Shown in pieces: positions 31,389 to 38,701 of a DNA stretch of 64,000 bases. The DNA comes from Candidatus Melainabacteria bacterium. Its GTDB lineage: Bacteria > Cyanobacteriota > Vampirovibrionia > Obscuribacterales > Obscuribacteraceae. The stretch is from contig JADJWK010000001.1 of the NCBI GenBank assembly GCA_016716405.1, positions 2,232,001 through 2,296,000 of the forward strand, written 5' to 3'. Numbering within the stretch: the first letter of the stretch is position 1; each line of letters opens with the position of its first letter. Position numbers and translations under genes: made by a program. Under the pieces are notes generated by a model. That model ran no database searches and had not been told where the DNA came from. It worked only from the letters and a program-made list of their open reading frames with translations.

Positions 31389-33338
31389 TCAGCGCTCGGC
31401 TACATAAGCGAATTCGGTATTGGGCGGGGATATGTCGTCGTCGACCCGGAGAACCCGCCTGAATCGGATGTCGGATACCGAGCCGTTGGTCTTGTAGCTG
31501 AGCCGGGGGCCGCCACCGGTGTCATCATACTTCTCGTAGAGAGCCGGGTTGGTATCGAGGTTGCCGCTCGCTCCCAGGCTGGGGAAGTCTTCCCGGGCGG
31601 AGAGACCGGGCGGAGCGCCGTTGAATCCTACCTGCCCTTTTTTCCACCATTTCTTGCCCTGGGCGCCGCGCCCCCGGAAGACAGTCTCGAACGCGGCGCG
31701 GCCGGGCACCAGATGAGAGAGCCGCAGGATGCCTGGACGTTTCGCCGTCACTGTGTTGTCCATCGGCTCGCCGGCATGCTTGCCGCCGCTTATGGTGCTC
31801 ATTCGTCTCGAATAGAGGCGCACGTAGATGTCGTAGGAGGATGTAAACTCCAGAGAGGCGTTAGTGGTGGTCACGGGCCAGGCCATGAAAGCCGAAGGCA
31901 GCGAGATCGGGCTTATGGTGAAGGGGATGGCGCCATCGTCCAGAACATCGAAAGATTCTATGAATGCCTGGTCCTGGCCAACCACATACCAGGGCTTGGG
32001 TGCCTGGTCCTTGCTCTGGTACGAGACGAGGCCGTCACTGTCGAACCTGTAGATATGGACTATCCCGGCAGGGATGGTGCCCAGTGTGCCACCCGGCCCG
32101 AAAGGCACCGGCGGACCCTGGGCGTCGAAAGGCGTGTTGTGCATGCCCACCACGGAGTTGACGTCGGCTTTGGTACCCGCTCGCTTGAGCCAGTCGTAGA
32201 CGGCGATTACGCAGGCGTTGGAGGCGAGGTACTGAGCATCCGAGGTCAGGGGCCAGCTCGTGTCGGCCTGGATGGTGCTGGAGGCGTCCACCGGATAATC
32301 CCCGGCGTCGGCGCGGTAGAAGTCGGAAGGGTCGGCCAGGAGCGGTCCGTACAGATCAAGCGGCATGGTGAGCTGCTGAGTACCGTCAGGCATCCCGTCC
32401 GGGAAGCTCACCGTGAGAGCGCCGGGAAACGGCTTGGGATCGAAAACGCTTGCCGGTTGGGCGCAGGCCACCGCCAGGAGTGTCGAGGATTTTTGAAGCC
32501 CGGAGTCGTCTACTTGTTGTTGAGCTTCCGCTCTGAGGATGGTCCTGTGGAAGTAGGGAACTCCTGACGGGCTGGTGGTGAATTTCTTGTGGTCGACTAT
32601 CTTGACCGAGTCGGAGATTCCTGCAAAGACGAAATCCTGACCGTTGAAAGGGATGTTGGTGTAAGACTTGTAATTGCCGCCGACAGTGTTGTTGTTGTTG
32701 AGGCTGGCGTCGGTGCCGGGCGGGTTGGGAATCGGGATATTTGTCGCGGAGCCGCCTTCGATGGCTCCCAGGGAGAGCTGGAGCGAGCCGAGAATATAGT
32801 TGCTCGAGCCGGTCATGCGGATTTGATTCTGCCGGTAGGCTGTCTCAGCCGAGATATAAGGCGTCACGAGATTGCCGTGCTTGTCTGTGCCGTTTCCCCC
32901 GGCGGTGATCGCCCCGTCCAGGACAGTGATGAGCTGGTCGGCTCTGGTCTTGGCTGCGACCAGGTCGTTGATGGCAAGCTCCTCCATCTCGGGGACGCCG
33001 AGCTGCTGAGCGATGATCATATCCAGCCTGGCAGTGCCTATAAGAGTGTTTATGGAGTGAACCGGGGTGTAAAAAGTGTCGCCTGCCACAGTGTCGGTCC
33101 CGTTGGGCGCCGAGTCAGAGAGTCCGATATACCCGAACTCCGGTGTGTTGATAACAATCGTGCTGATGTCCACGGCGGCGGCCAGGGCTGCTGCCTCGAT
33201 GGCTGTACGCTGCTCGGCGCTGCTGCCGACAATGCGCACATAGCCGAGCATGAAGAGCAGGATTGCCATCATGATTCCCAGAATGACGGCAATGACCAGC
33301 ACAAGCATGCCGCCTCTTTCGTCGCGCTTTCTTGCCAT
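31389..33338 (-). CDS. TadG/TadE-like protein with large extracytoplasmic domain
   Basis: The 649-residue protein opens with a Tad-type sequence (RDERGGMLVLVIAVILG, helix to about residue 34), then SSAEQRTAIEAAALAAAVD. That is the hallmark of Flp-pilus-assembly TadE/TadG-like proteins, where a pseudopilin-like helix is followed by an exported domain. The rest (about 60-649) is Gly/Pro/Asp-rich with few features and ends FAYVAER. AGGGAA precedes the ATG. No other tad genes are nearby, so a role in pilus assembly is uncertain; it may simply be a membrane-anchored exported protein. Confidence 0.75.
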   Translation of the reverse strand: MARKRDERGGMLVLVIAVILGIMMAILLFMLGYVRIVGSSAEQRTAIEAAALAAAVDISTIVINTPEFGYIGLSDSAPNGTDTVAGDTFYTPVHSINTLIGTARLDMIIAQQLGVPEMEELAINDLVAAKTRADQLITVLDGAITAGGNGTDKHGNLVTPYISAETAYRQNQIRMTGSSNYILGSLQLSLGAIEGGSATNIPIPNPPGTDASLNNNNTVGGNYKSYTNIPFNGQDFVFAGISDSVKIVDHKKFTTSPSGVPYFHRTILRAEAQQQVDDSGLQKSSTLLAVACAQPASVFDPKPFPGALTVSFPDGMPDGTQQLTMPLDLYGPLLADPSDFYRADAGDYPVDASSTIQADTSWPLTSDAQYLASNACVIAVYDWLKRAGTKADVNSVVGMHNTPFDAQGPPVPFGPGGTLGTIPAGIVHIYRFDSDGLVSYQSKDQAPKPWYVVGQDQAFIESFDVLDDGAIPFTISPISLPSAFMAWPVTTTNASLEFTSSYDIYVRLYSRRMSTISGGKHAGEPMDNTVTAKRPGILRLSHLVPGRAAFETVFRGRGAQGKKWWKKGQVGFNGAPPGLSAREDFPSLGASGNLDTNPALYEKYDDTGGGPRLSYKTNGSVSDIRFRRVLRVDDDISPPNTEFAYVAER

Positions 33339-33461
33339 TTCCCTGCCTCTGCAAAACCTCCGGGAACCTCGCCGGCTTGTTAAGATTTTATCATCGCTCC
33401 GAAATCTTATATAGTTAGATCATCTCGTAAATCTCCCTTTGCCAGTATCTGCCAGACCGTG

Positions 33462-34940
33462 ATGGATCAAAAAGACTCGAGTCAGAAGTGGCCCCGGACC
33501 TGGGATTCCCAGGCCGGAGCCGACAGCGGTCAAAGAGAGACCACCTGGAGCGCTCCCAGGCTTTTCATGCCCGGATCCGGAGGCGCCTCGGCGCTTCCCG
33601 GTGATGCTTTCAGCCATATACCCGAGTCGAGCCCCCTTGTGGGACGGACTATTTTCGGCACTTACAGAATCAACAAGGTTCTCGGAGAAGGAGGCATGGC
33701 GGTGGTCTACGAGGGCACCGACGTGAACACGGGGCGACCGGTGGCGATCAAGACTCTCAAGTACAGCGAGAATGACCTCTCGGCTCGTTTTGCCAGGGAA
33801 CTCCAGATTCATAGCAAACTCAGGCACCCTAATATAGTCGAGGCCATAGCCAGTCTCGAGGATGACAAAGGTCAGCCCTTTTTCGTCATGGAGCTGCTCC
33901 AGGGTCTGAGCATGGAGGACTTCCTTGACAAGCACGGACAGCTCGACGGGGTGGAAGCTATCGCCAGCGTACTCAGCCAGCTTTGCGAAGCACTTGAATA
34001 TGCCCACAATCGCAATGTCGTGCACCGGGACATCAAGCCCGAGAATGTCATTCTGACCGGAGAGAAAGACCGTCTCAAAGTTACTGTGCTTGACTTCGGT
34101 CTGGCGAAAATCCAGGCTGATCTGCAGCGTCTCACCAAGACCGGTGTGGTTCTCGGATCGCCAGCCTATATGAGTCCCGAGCAGTGCACCGGAGCAGGGA
34201 TGGACCAGCGCAGCGATATCTATTCGCTGGGTGTCGTCGCTTATGAGCTGGTGGCCGGGGACCTTCCCTTCGACGCCTCCAGCCCGGTGGAGATGATGAA
34301 AGCCCACTGCGATCAGTCGACAAGGCCGACACCGCTCAAAGAGTTCTGTCCTGATCTTCCCGGGGTCGAGGAGCTCTCCGGCATTCTCGAGAAGATGATG
34401 AGCGTGAGAGTGGACGAAAGGCAAAAAGACATCAACGAGGTCAAGCGCGATCTCGACGCCTGGTGGCGGGGTGCCACTTCCCAGGTTACTGGGACCATTT
34501 CCCCCTTCAACTACGTCGAGACCGCTCCGGCGTCTGCATCACCGGCATCAGATGGTGCTCCGGCTGCGGCGAGCCGAGACGAGCTGAGCAGCATCATTCG
34601 AAAGCAGCGTGAGACCGGAATAGAGAATTACGCTCAGCAGTTCGAGAGAGAAAAGCCTGCCGGACACAGGGAGCTGCCGGTGAAGAAAATTCTGCTCTTC
34701 TCCGGTCTCGGAATTCTTGCCCTGGTCCTGGTTGTAGGTGGAGTGTGCTTCTTTGGTCCGCTGGTGAGCGAGATGGCCGGTCGAAACAAGCCTGTAGCTT
34801 CGGAACCGTCCGCTGAAGCGAGCATGCAAGCTGGCGGACAGATGGAAGCCCTGCCAGACAAGCCTCCTGTCGAAGAGGCTAAGCCGCGGGAAAGCAAGAT
34901 CAGGAAGATCCGCGCTCCGGGCTGGGTCGAAGCGAAGTAG
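33462..34940 (+). CDS. Hanks-type Ser/Thr protein kinase, membrane anchored
   Basis: The 492-residue kinase runs from about 60 to 330 with all key residues: glycine loop LGEGGMAVVYEG, Lys in VAIKTLK, HRDIKPENVIL, DFGLAK, and the APE-type YMSPEQ. After a Ser/Ala linker there is one transmembrane helix (about 410-433, KILLFSGLGILALVLVVGGV). The short extracytoplasmic tail ends GWVEAK. It resembles PknB-type sensors but without PASTA repeats. ATG 33462 was preferred over the GTG just before it. The next gene starts nine bases downstream and is probably co-transcribed. Confidence 0.93.
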   Translation: MDQKDSSQKWPRTWDSQAGADSGQRETTWSAPRLFMPGSGGASALPGDAFSHIPESSPLVGRTIFGTYRINKVLGEGGMAVVYEGTDVNTGRPVAIKTLKYSENDLSARFARELQIHSKLRHPNIVEAIASLEDDKGQPFFVMELLQGLSMEDFLDKHGQLDGVEAIASVLSQLCEALEYAHNRNVVHRDIKPENVILTGEKDRLKVTVLDFGLAKIQADLQRLTKTGVVLGSPAYMSPEQCTGAGMDQRSDIYSLGVVAYELVAGDLPFDASSPVEMMKAHCDQSTRPTPLKEFCPDLPGVEELSGILEKMMSVRVDERQKDINEVKRDLDAWWRGATSQVTGTISPFNYVETAPASASPASDGAPAAASRDELSSIIRKQRETGIENYAQQFEREKPAGHRELPVKKILLFSGLGILALVLVVGGVCFFGPLVSEMAGRNKPVASEPSAEASMQAGGQMEALPDKPPVEEAKPRESKIRKIRAPGWVEAK

Positions 34941-34949
34941 AGAGGTTTC

Positions 34950-35624
34950 ATGACAGCCGGTACTAAGAACGGGGACCTTTACCTGATAGGGTTTTGCGTG
35001 GTCTCGCTCTTTCTAATGCTCGGTCAGATTTTTCTTGCCCGCAACATATCGGTGGTGACCGATAGACCGGTGGTCACTATCGAATCGTTCAATCAGGCAA
35101 TGCCACCCACTGCCGTGAGCAGAGATGAGCATGCTGCCACGAACTGGGATTTCGGATTGAAGACCGAACTCGAGTACAGCCTCAATTCCCAGGAGACTCT
35201 GGGAGGCGATTATGCCGTCAACATCAGGATCGACAGCGCCCGCATCTATCTGACCCTGCCAATCACCGTCTATCTTCCCGAATCGCCTTCTCCTTCTCTG
35301 GCTGCGCACGAGCAGGGTCATGTGACGATCTGCAAGCGCGTCTACGAGGACGCACCCCGGATCGCCATGATTGCAGCCCGCAAAGTGGTCGGGCATTCGT
35401 TCAGTGGTAGCGGGTCATCCGAGGCGGCAGCCTACCAGGAGGCGCTCTTGCAAGCAGAAAACACTCTCATCCAGTATTTCAAGGACCATACCGCCGATGT
35501 CGCCGAAGGGCTTTCGAGACTCTTCGACAAGCTCCATCCGGATGGCTCCGAAACGACTGCTGCCTCAATCGAAGAGGTCTTCAGGACTTTCCGCGAGACC
35601 AGGAAGTCAACCGCTATACCCTGA
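34950..35624 (+). CDS. membrane-anchored putative metalloprotease with HExxH motif
   Basis: The 224-residue protein has one N-terminal helix (about 10-31, LYLIGFCVVSLFLMLGQIFLA). A beta-rich extracytoplasmic domain follows, with the zinc-protease motif HEQGH inside LAAHEQGHVTIC (about 118-122). Later acidic residues (VYEDAPR) could supply a third ligand. The layout resembles DUF922-type putative secreted zinc peptidases. AGAGG lies four to five bases before ATG, and the active kinase gene ends nine bases upstream. A link between kinase signalling and this enzyme is inferred from the operon only. Confidence 0.75.
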   Translation: MTAGTKNGDLYLIGFCVVSLFLMLGQIFLARNISVVTDRPVVTIESFNQAMPPTAVSRDEHAATNWDFGLKTELEYSLNSQETLGGDYAVNIRIDSARIYLTLPITVYLPESPSPSLAAHEQGHVTICKRVYEDAPRIAMIAARKVVGHSFSGSGSSEAAAYQEALLQAENTLIQYFKDHTADVAEGLSRLFDKLHPDGSETTAASIEEVFRTFRETRKSTAIP

Positions 35625-35665
35625 TACCGTTGATAGTGCAATAAGCGGGAGCGCCTCTTAAGGCA

Positions 35666-35688
35666 GGAGGCGGACAGGGTCCGCCTCC
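35666..35688. terminator. hairpin between convergent genes
   Basis: A perfect 9-bp stem GGAGGCGGA/TCCGCCTCC with a 5-base loop lies 41 bp after the HExxH gene and 53 bp past the end of the convergent acidic-repeat gene. There is no strong T-run, so intrinsic termination is plausible but not certain. Confidence 0.45.
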
Positions 35689-35741
35689 ATGCTTTCAAAC
35701 CGCCACGGTTTGATTCTGTAGAGCCGATAATTAGTTGCTGA

Positions 35742-36521
35742 TTATGCGGCTTCCGTGTCCTTGTCTTCAGGTGCTGATTCCGAGTCTTCAGCAGAGGCTT
35801 CCTCGGCGGGAGCTTCTTCTGATGCATCTTCTGATTCTTCATCGGCAGAGGCTTCCTCGGCGGGAGCTTCTTCTGATGCATCTTCTGATTCTTCATCGGC
35901 AGAGGCTTCCTCGGCGGGAGCTTCTTCTGATGCATCTTCTGATTCTTCATCGGCAGAGGCTTCTTCGGCGGGAGCTTCTTCTGATGCATCTTCTGATTCT
36001 TCATCAGCAGAGGCTTCCTCGGCGGGAGCTTCTTCTGATGCATCTTCTGATTCTTCATCGGCGGAGGCTTCCTCGGCGGGAGCTTCTTCTGATGCATCTT
36101 CTGATTCTTCATCGGCAGAGGCTTCTTCGGCGGGAGCTTCTTCTGATGCATCTTCTGATTCTTCATCGGCAGAGGCTTCTTCGGCGGGAGCTTCTTCTGA
36201 TGCATCTTCTGATTCTTCATCGGCAGAGGCTTCCTCGGCGGGAGCTTCTTCTGATTCTTCTTCAGCAGAGGCTTCCTCGGCGGGAGCTTCTTCTGATTCT
36301 TCTTCGGCAGAGGTTTCCTCGGCGCAGGTTTCCTCTGCTTCGGAGCAGGTCTCTTCCGTTGCTTCTTCTGTTGCCGCCGCCTCTTCTACGCAAGCTTCTT
36401 CGGCTGGAGCGCATGGCTCGGCAGACTCTTCGGCTTTCGTCTCTTCGGCGGTGGTATCTTTGATAGTGGCGATTTCATCTCGGGCGGCTTTGCGGGCAGC
36501 GCTCTTTTTCTTCTTGGCCAT
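35742..36521 (-). CDS. acidic tandem-repeat protein with basic N-terminus
   Basis: The 259-residue protein starts at ATG 36521 (AGGAG eight bases upstream): MAKKKKSAARKAARDE, a strongly basic head. A transitional Glu/Cys-rich segment is next (ACVEEA, EETCSEAEETCAEE). Then come tandem 18-residue units of the form EEAPAEEASADEESEDAS (about residues 90-240). No globular domain is visible. A basic head on a highly acidic disordered tail could bind nucleic acid or ribosomes, or act as a charge-regulated linker. This is speculation. The DNA repeats are nearly perfect. Confidence 0.72.
   Translation of the reverse strand: MAKKKKSAARKAARDEIATIKDTTAEETKAEESAEPCAPAEEACVEEAAATEEATEETCSEAEETCAEETSAEEESEEAPAEEASAEEESEEAPAEEASADEESEDASEEAPAEEASADEESEDASEEAPAEEASADEESEDASEEAPAEEASADEESEDASEEAPAEEASADEESEDASEEAPAEEASADEESEDASEEAPAEEASADEESEDASEEAPAEEASADEESEDASEEAPAEEASAEDSESAPEDKDTEAA
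35800..36252. repeat. 54-bp coding tandem repeat, eight or more units
   Basis: The marker GATGCATCTTCTGATTC recurs exactly every 54 bp at 35821, 35875, 35929, 35983, 36037, 36091, 36145 and 36199. Units differ at only a few bases (CTTCCTCGG/CTTCTTCGG, TCGGCAG/TCAGCAG/TCGGCGG). Shorter degenerate 36-bp versions follow to about 36330. Unit length is a multiple of three. Confidence 0.93.
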
Positions 36522-36868
36522 GGCGGTCACTCCTAAACTCGAACCAAGCGCGATCGACTATGGTCGAAACGTCATACGGTCGACGTTATCCGCGCACAAT
36601 CCCGGCAAACATGCGAGAAAGTGCAACGCGTCGGACGTTACGATCAACAGTCAGCGCGATTGCTTACTTGCTATTACTATTTTTATTCAATCAAATATCC
36701 AGGCTCAAAGATAGGGTTTTAGCCAACTTTTTTGTTAAAAAGTACTGCGCACCATATGTAGGGGCGGCATGATCCTCCCACACTAGATAGCAGGGTGTCG
36801 AAATGCGATCGCAACTTTTCCAGCCCTCAGGTGTATCGTAGTCGTAGCGCCCGGTGGAGATTGAGTCG
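36522..36868. other. divergent intergenic region
   Basis: About 350 bp between the divergent acidic-repeat and esterase genes. Its middle (about 36665-36750) is distinctly AT-rich, with TTATTCAATCAAATATCCAGG and poly-T/poly-A runs, and probably holds promoters. A single GCGATCGC octamer is at 36805-36812. No gene is supported; a 70-codon plus-strand frame here looks like chance. Confidence 0.5.
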
Positions 36869-37858
36869 ATGCGAAAGCTGTTGTTCCAGGGGGTTCCGGT
36901 CTTTTTGTCCCTGCTTGTGCTGGGTCTGGCTTGCGCTCCGGCGCCTGCCCGCAATCCGTTGCTCGGCAGGAAGAGCCAGTTCTGGCAGGGCAGCGGGAGC
37001 ATGCGGAAAGAGTCGTTGAAGGTCGGTGGAGTCGAGCGGACATATTATGTATATTCGCCGCGGGGATTCGAGGCCGGCTCCGGGCCCCTTCCTCTCGTCA
37101 TCGCTCTGCACGGAGGCGGTGGAACTGCCGAGCGCATGGATAAGCTCACCGGAGGCATTACCAGAGTCGCGGATCGAAACGGCTTTCTCATCGCCTTTCC
37201 CCAGGGTGAGCAGAAGCGCTGGAATGACGGGCGCAAAGCCGAAAGCATAACCGGCAGTCTCGATGATGTCGGCTTTATCGCTCAGATGATCGATACTCTT
37301 GTGGGCAGCGGAAAGGTCGACAGCAAACGTGTATATGCAACCGGTATATCCAACGGTGGCTTCTTCTCTCAGTATCTGGCCATCAAGCTTCCCGACCGGA
37401 TTGCAGCAGTGGCCACCGTAGCCGCCACTGTTCCCGCGTCCTGGCAGAGCGAGAGCCCGGGACGCCCGGTGCCGGTGATGATGATCCTCGGTCTGGAGGA
37501 TCCCCTGGTGCCGTACAATGGCGGTCGCATAGGCGGCAGGATCCTGCACAAGGATCGGGGCAGCGTGCTGCCGGCAGGCCAGTCGATCTCGTACTGGCTC
37601 GACAACAACAGTGTGGACCGGAGCAGCAGGCGTGAGAACCGGATCGATAACGATCCCGATGACGGGACCTCGCTTGTCGTCTCCACTTTCGGTCAGGCTG
37701 CCGATAAGAAGCAAGTGATGGTGGTGGATGTTCGGGGCGGCGGTCATACCTGGCCCCGGGGCTGGAAATATCTTCCCGAAGCTCTCATCGGCAGGACGAG
37801 CCAGGAGCTCGATGCCAACGAGGCTATCTGGAATTTCTTCCGGAGCCACAGTCTCTAA
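36869..37858 (+). CDS. secreted PHB-depolymerase/feruloyl-esterase-like hydrolase
   Basis: The 329-residue protein starts at ATG 36869, with GGAG nine bases upstream. A signal peptide ends near APAPARN. The alpha/beta hydrolase domain shows the Esterase_PHB/LpqC layout: YYVYSPRGF, VIALHGGGGTAERMD (oxyanion), nucleophile in GISNGGFFSQY, Asp in GLEDPLVPYNGG, and His in GGGHTWPRGW. The family hydrolyses esters such as short poly-hydroxybutyrate chains or feruloyl esters. The substrate is not evident here. It is convergent with, and overlaps by four bases, the PH-like membrane gene. Confidence 0.88.
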   Translation: MRKLLFQGVPVFLSLLVLGLACAPAPARNPLLGRKSQFWQGSGSMRKESLKVGGVERTYYVYSPRGFEAGSGPLPLVIALHGGGGTAERMDKLTGGITRVADRNGFLIAFPQGEQKRWNDGRKAESITGSLDDVGFIAQMIDTLVGSGKVDSKRVYATGISNGGFFSQYLAIKLPDRIAAVATVAATVPASWQSESPGRPVPVMMILGLEDPLVPYNGGRIGGRILHKDRGSVLPAGQSISYWLDNNSVDRSSRRENRIDNDPDDGTSLVVSTFGQAADKKQVMVVDVRGGGHTWPRGWKYLPEALIGRTSQELDANEAIWNFFRSHSL

Positions 37859-38697
37859 TCGGATGTCTTTCTTTCGTCCAATTTCTCGTTGATCATCCCG
37901 TAAACTTTTTCGGCTTCCGGGACCGCTTTGAGTCGAAGGCAGCCCCTGCCCCTCGAGATCAGGAATATGTCCCCGACTCCGGCACGCCCCCGGTGAAGGA
38001 CGGCCCGGTCGATGGAGCCGTGCTCGACGGATTCGACCGTGGCAAGCCATTCGTTGATGAAATAGAATGCCCGGGGACATTCTCTGAATCGCGGAATCGG
38101 GAAGCGCATGTCCTGATACCACTGGATGATCCAGCCCAGGCTCAGGAGGGAGAATCCGGCGACGGTGAATGGATCGAAATTCCTGATTATTCCCAGGAGC
38201 AGATCGAAGACGAGGAAGAGAAAGATGACATGGATGGGCACGGTGAAAAGATAGAAGAAGCGCAGAGTGCTCTTCTCTTCTCGCACTTTCTCGCGCCTGA
38301 CGATGCTGTAATTGGTCATGCCCTGGAATCCGAACTTGCCTTTGAGCTTGATGATGAAAGTGCGCAGATTGGTGACCACATAGATGGCTTTTCTTGCCTG
38401 TTGTGGAATGGCGATGATCTCCACCATGCCGCCGACGGCAGCGAGGACCAGGATGAGGATCATCATATAGAGAAGATTGTTATTGTAGTCCGGGGACGAT
38501 TTGAGCATTCCCATGGCGAAAAGGAAGAGCCCCCCCAGCCAGAGCAGGGGGCAGATGAGCAGGGACATGGCCATGGAGCCGGCCTCCGGTTTTGCCGACC
38601 AGAGAATCTCCTCTTCCCTGTCCGCCTCGCTCCGCACCGTGATGCTCAGGATCCGGTCGATGTCGCCATTTTCGATCTCGTCTGTGGGCTCGCTCAT
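37855..38697 (-). CDS. membrane protein with PH-like (YdbS/YdbT-type) features
   Basis: The 280-residue protein has two pairs of transmembrane helices (about 44-66, 74-95, 145-165, 172-192). A conserved-looking segment between them (KAIYVVTNLRTFIIKLKGK) resembles the bacterial PH-domain (bPH2/YdbT) pattern of beta strands next to helices. The C-terminal part (about 195-280) contains a second beta-rich unit (DRAVLHRGRAGVGDIFLISR). The function of such proteins is unknown. It is the last gene of a minus-strand train; its ATG follows the cstA stop by four bases. Confidence 0.68.
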   Translation of the reverse strand: MSEPTDEIENGDIDRILSITVRSEADREEEILWSAKPEAGSMAMSLLICPLLWLGGLFLFAMGMLKSSPDYNNNLLYMMILILVLAAVGGMVEIIAIPQQARKAIYVVTNLRTFIIKLKGKFGFQGMTNYSIVRREKVREEKSTLRFFYLFTVPIHVIFLFLVFDLLLGIIRNFDPFTVAGFSLLSLGWIIQWYQDMRFPIPRFRECPRAFYFINEWLATVESVEHGSIDRAVLHRGRAGVGDIFLISRGRGCLRLKAVPEAEKVYGMINEKLDERKTSD

Positions 38698-38701
38698 GAT
38701 C

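Noticed and set aside
35800..36252. 54-bp repeats as CRISPR or centromere-like array
   Set aside because: Units are contiguous, in frame and nearly identical, with no unique spacers; they encode an acidic protein repeat.
36805..36812. GCGATCGC (HIP1-like octamer) as cyanobacterial signature
   Set aside because: I noticed only one copy; HIP1 is meaningful only as strong genome-wide enrichment.
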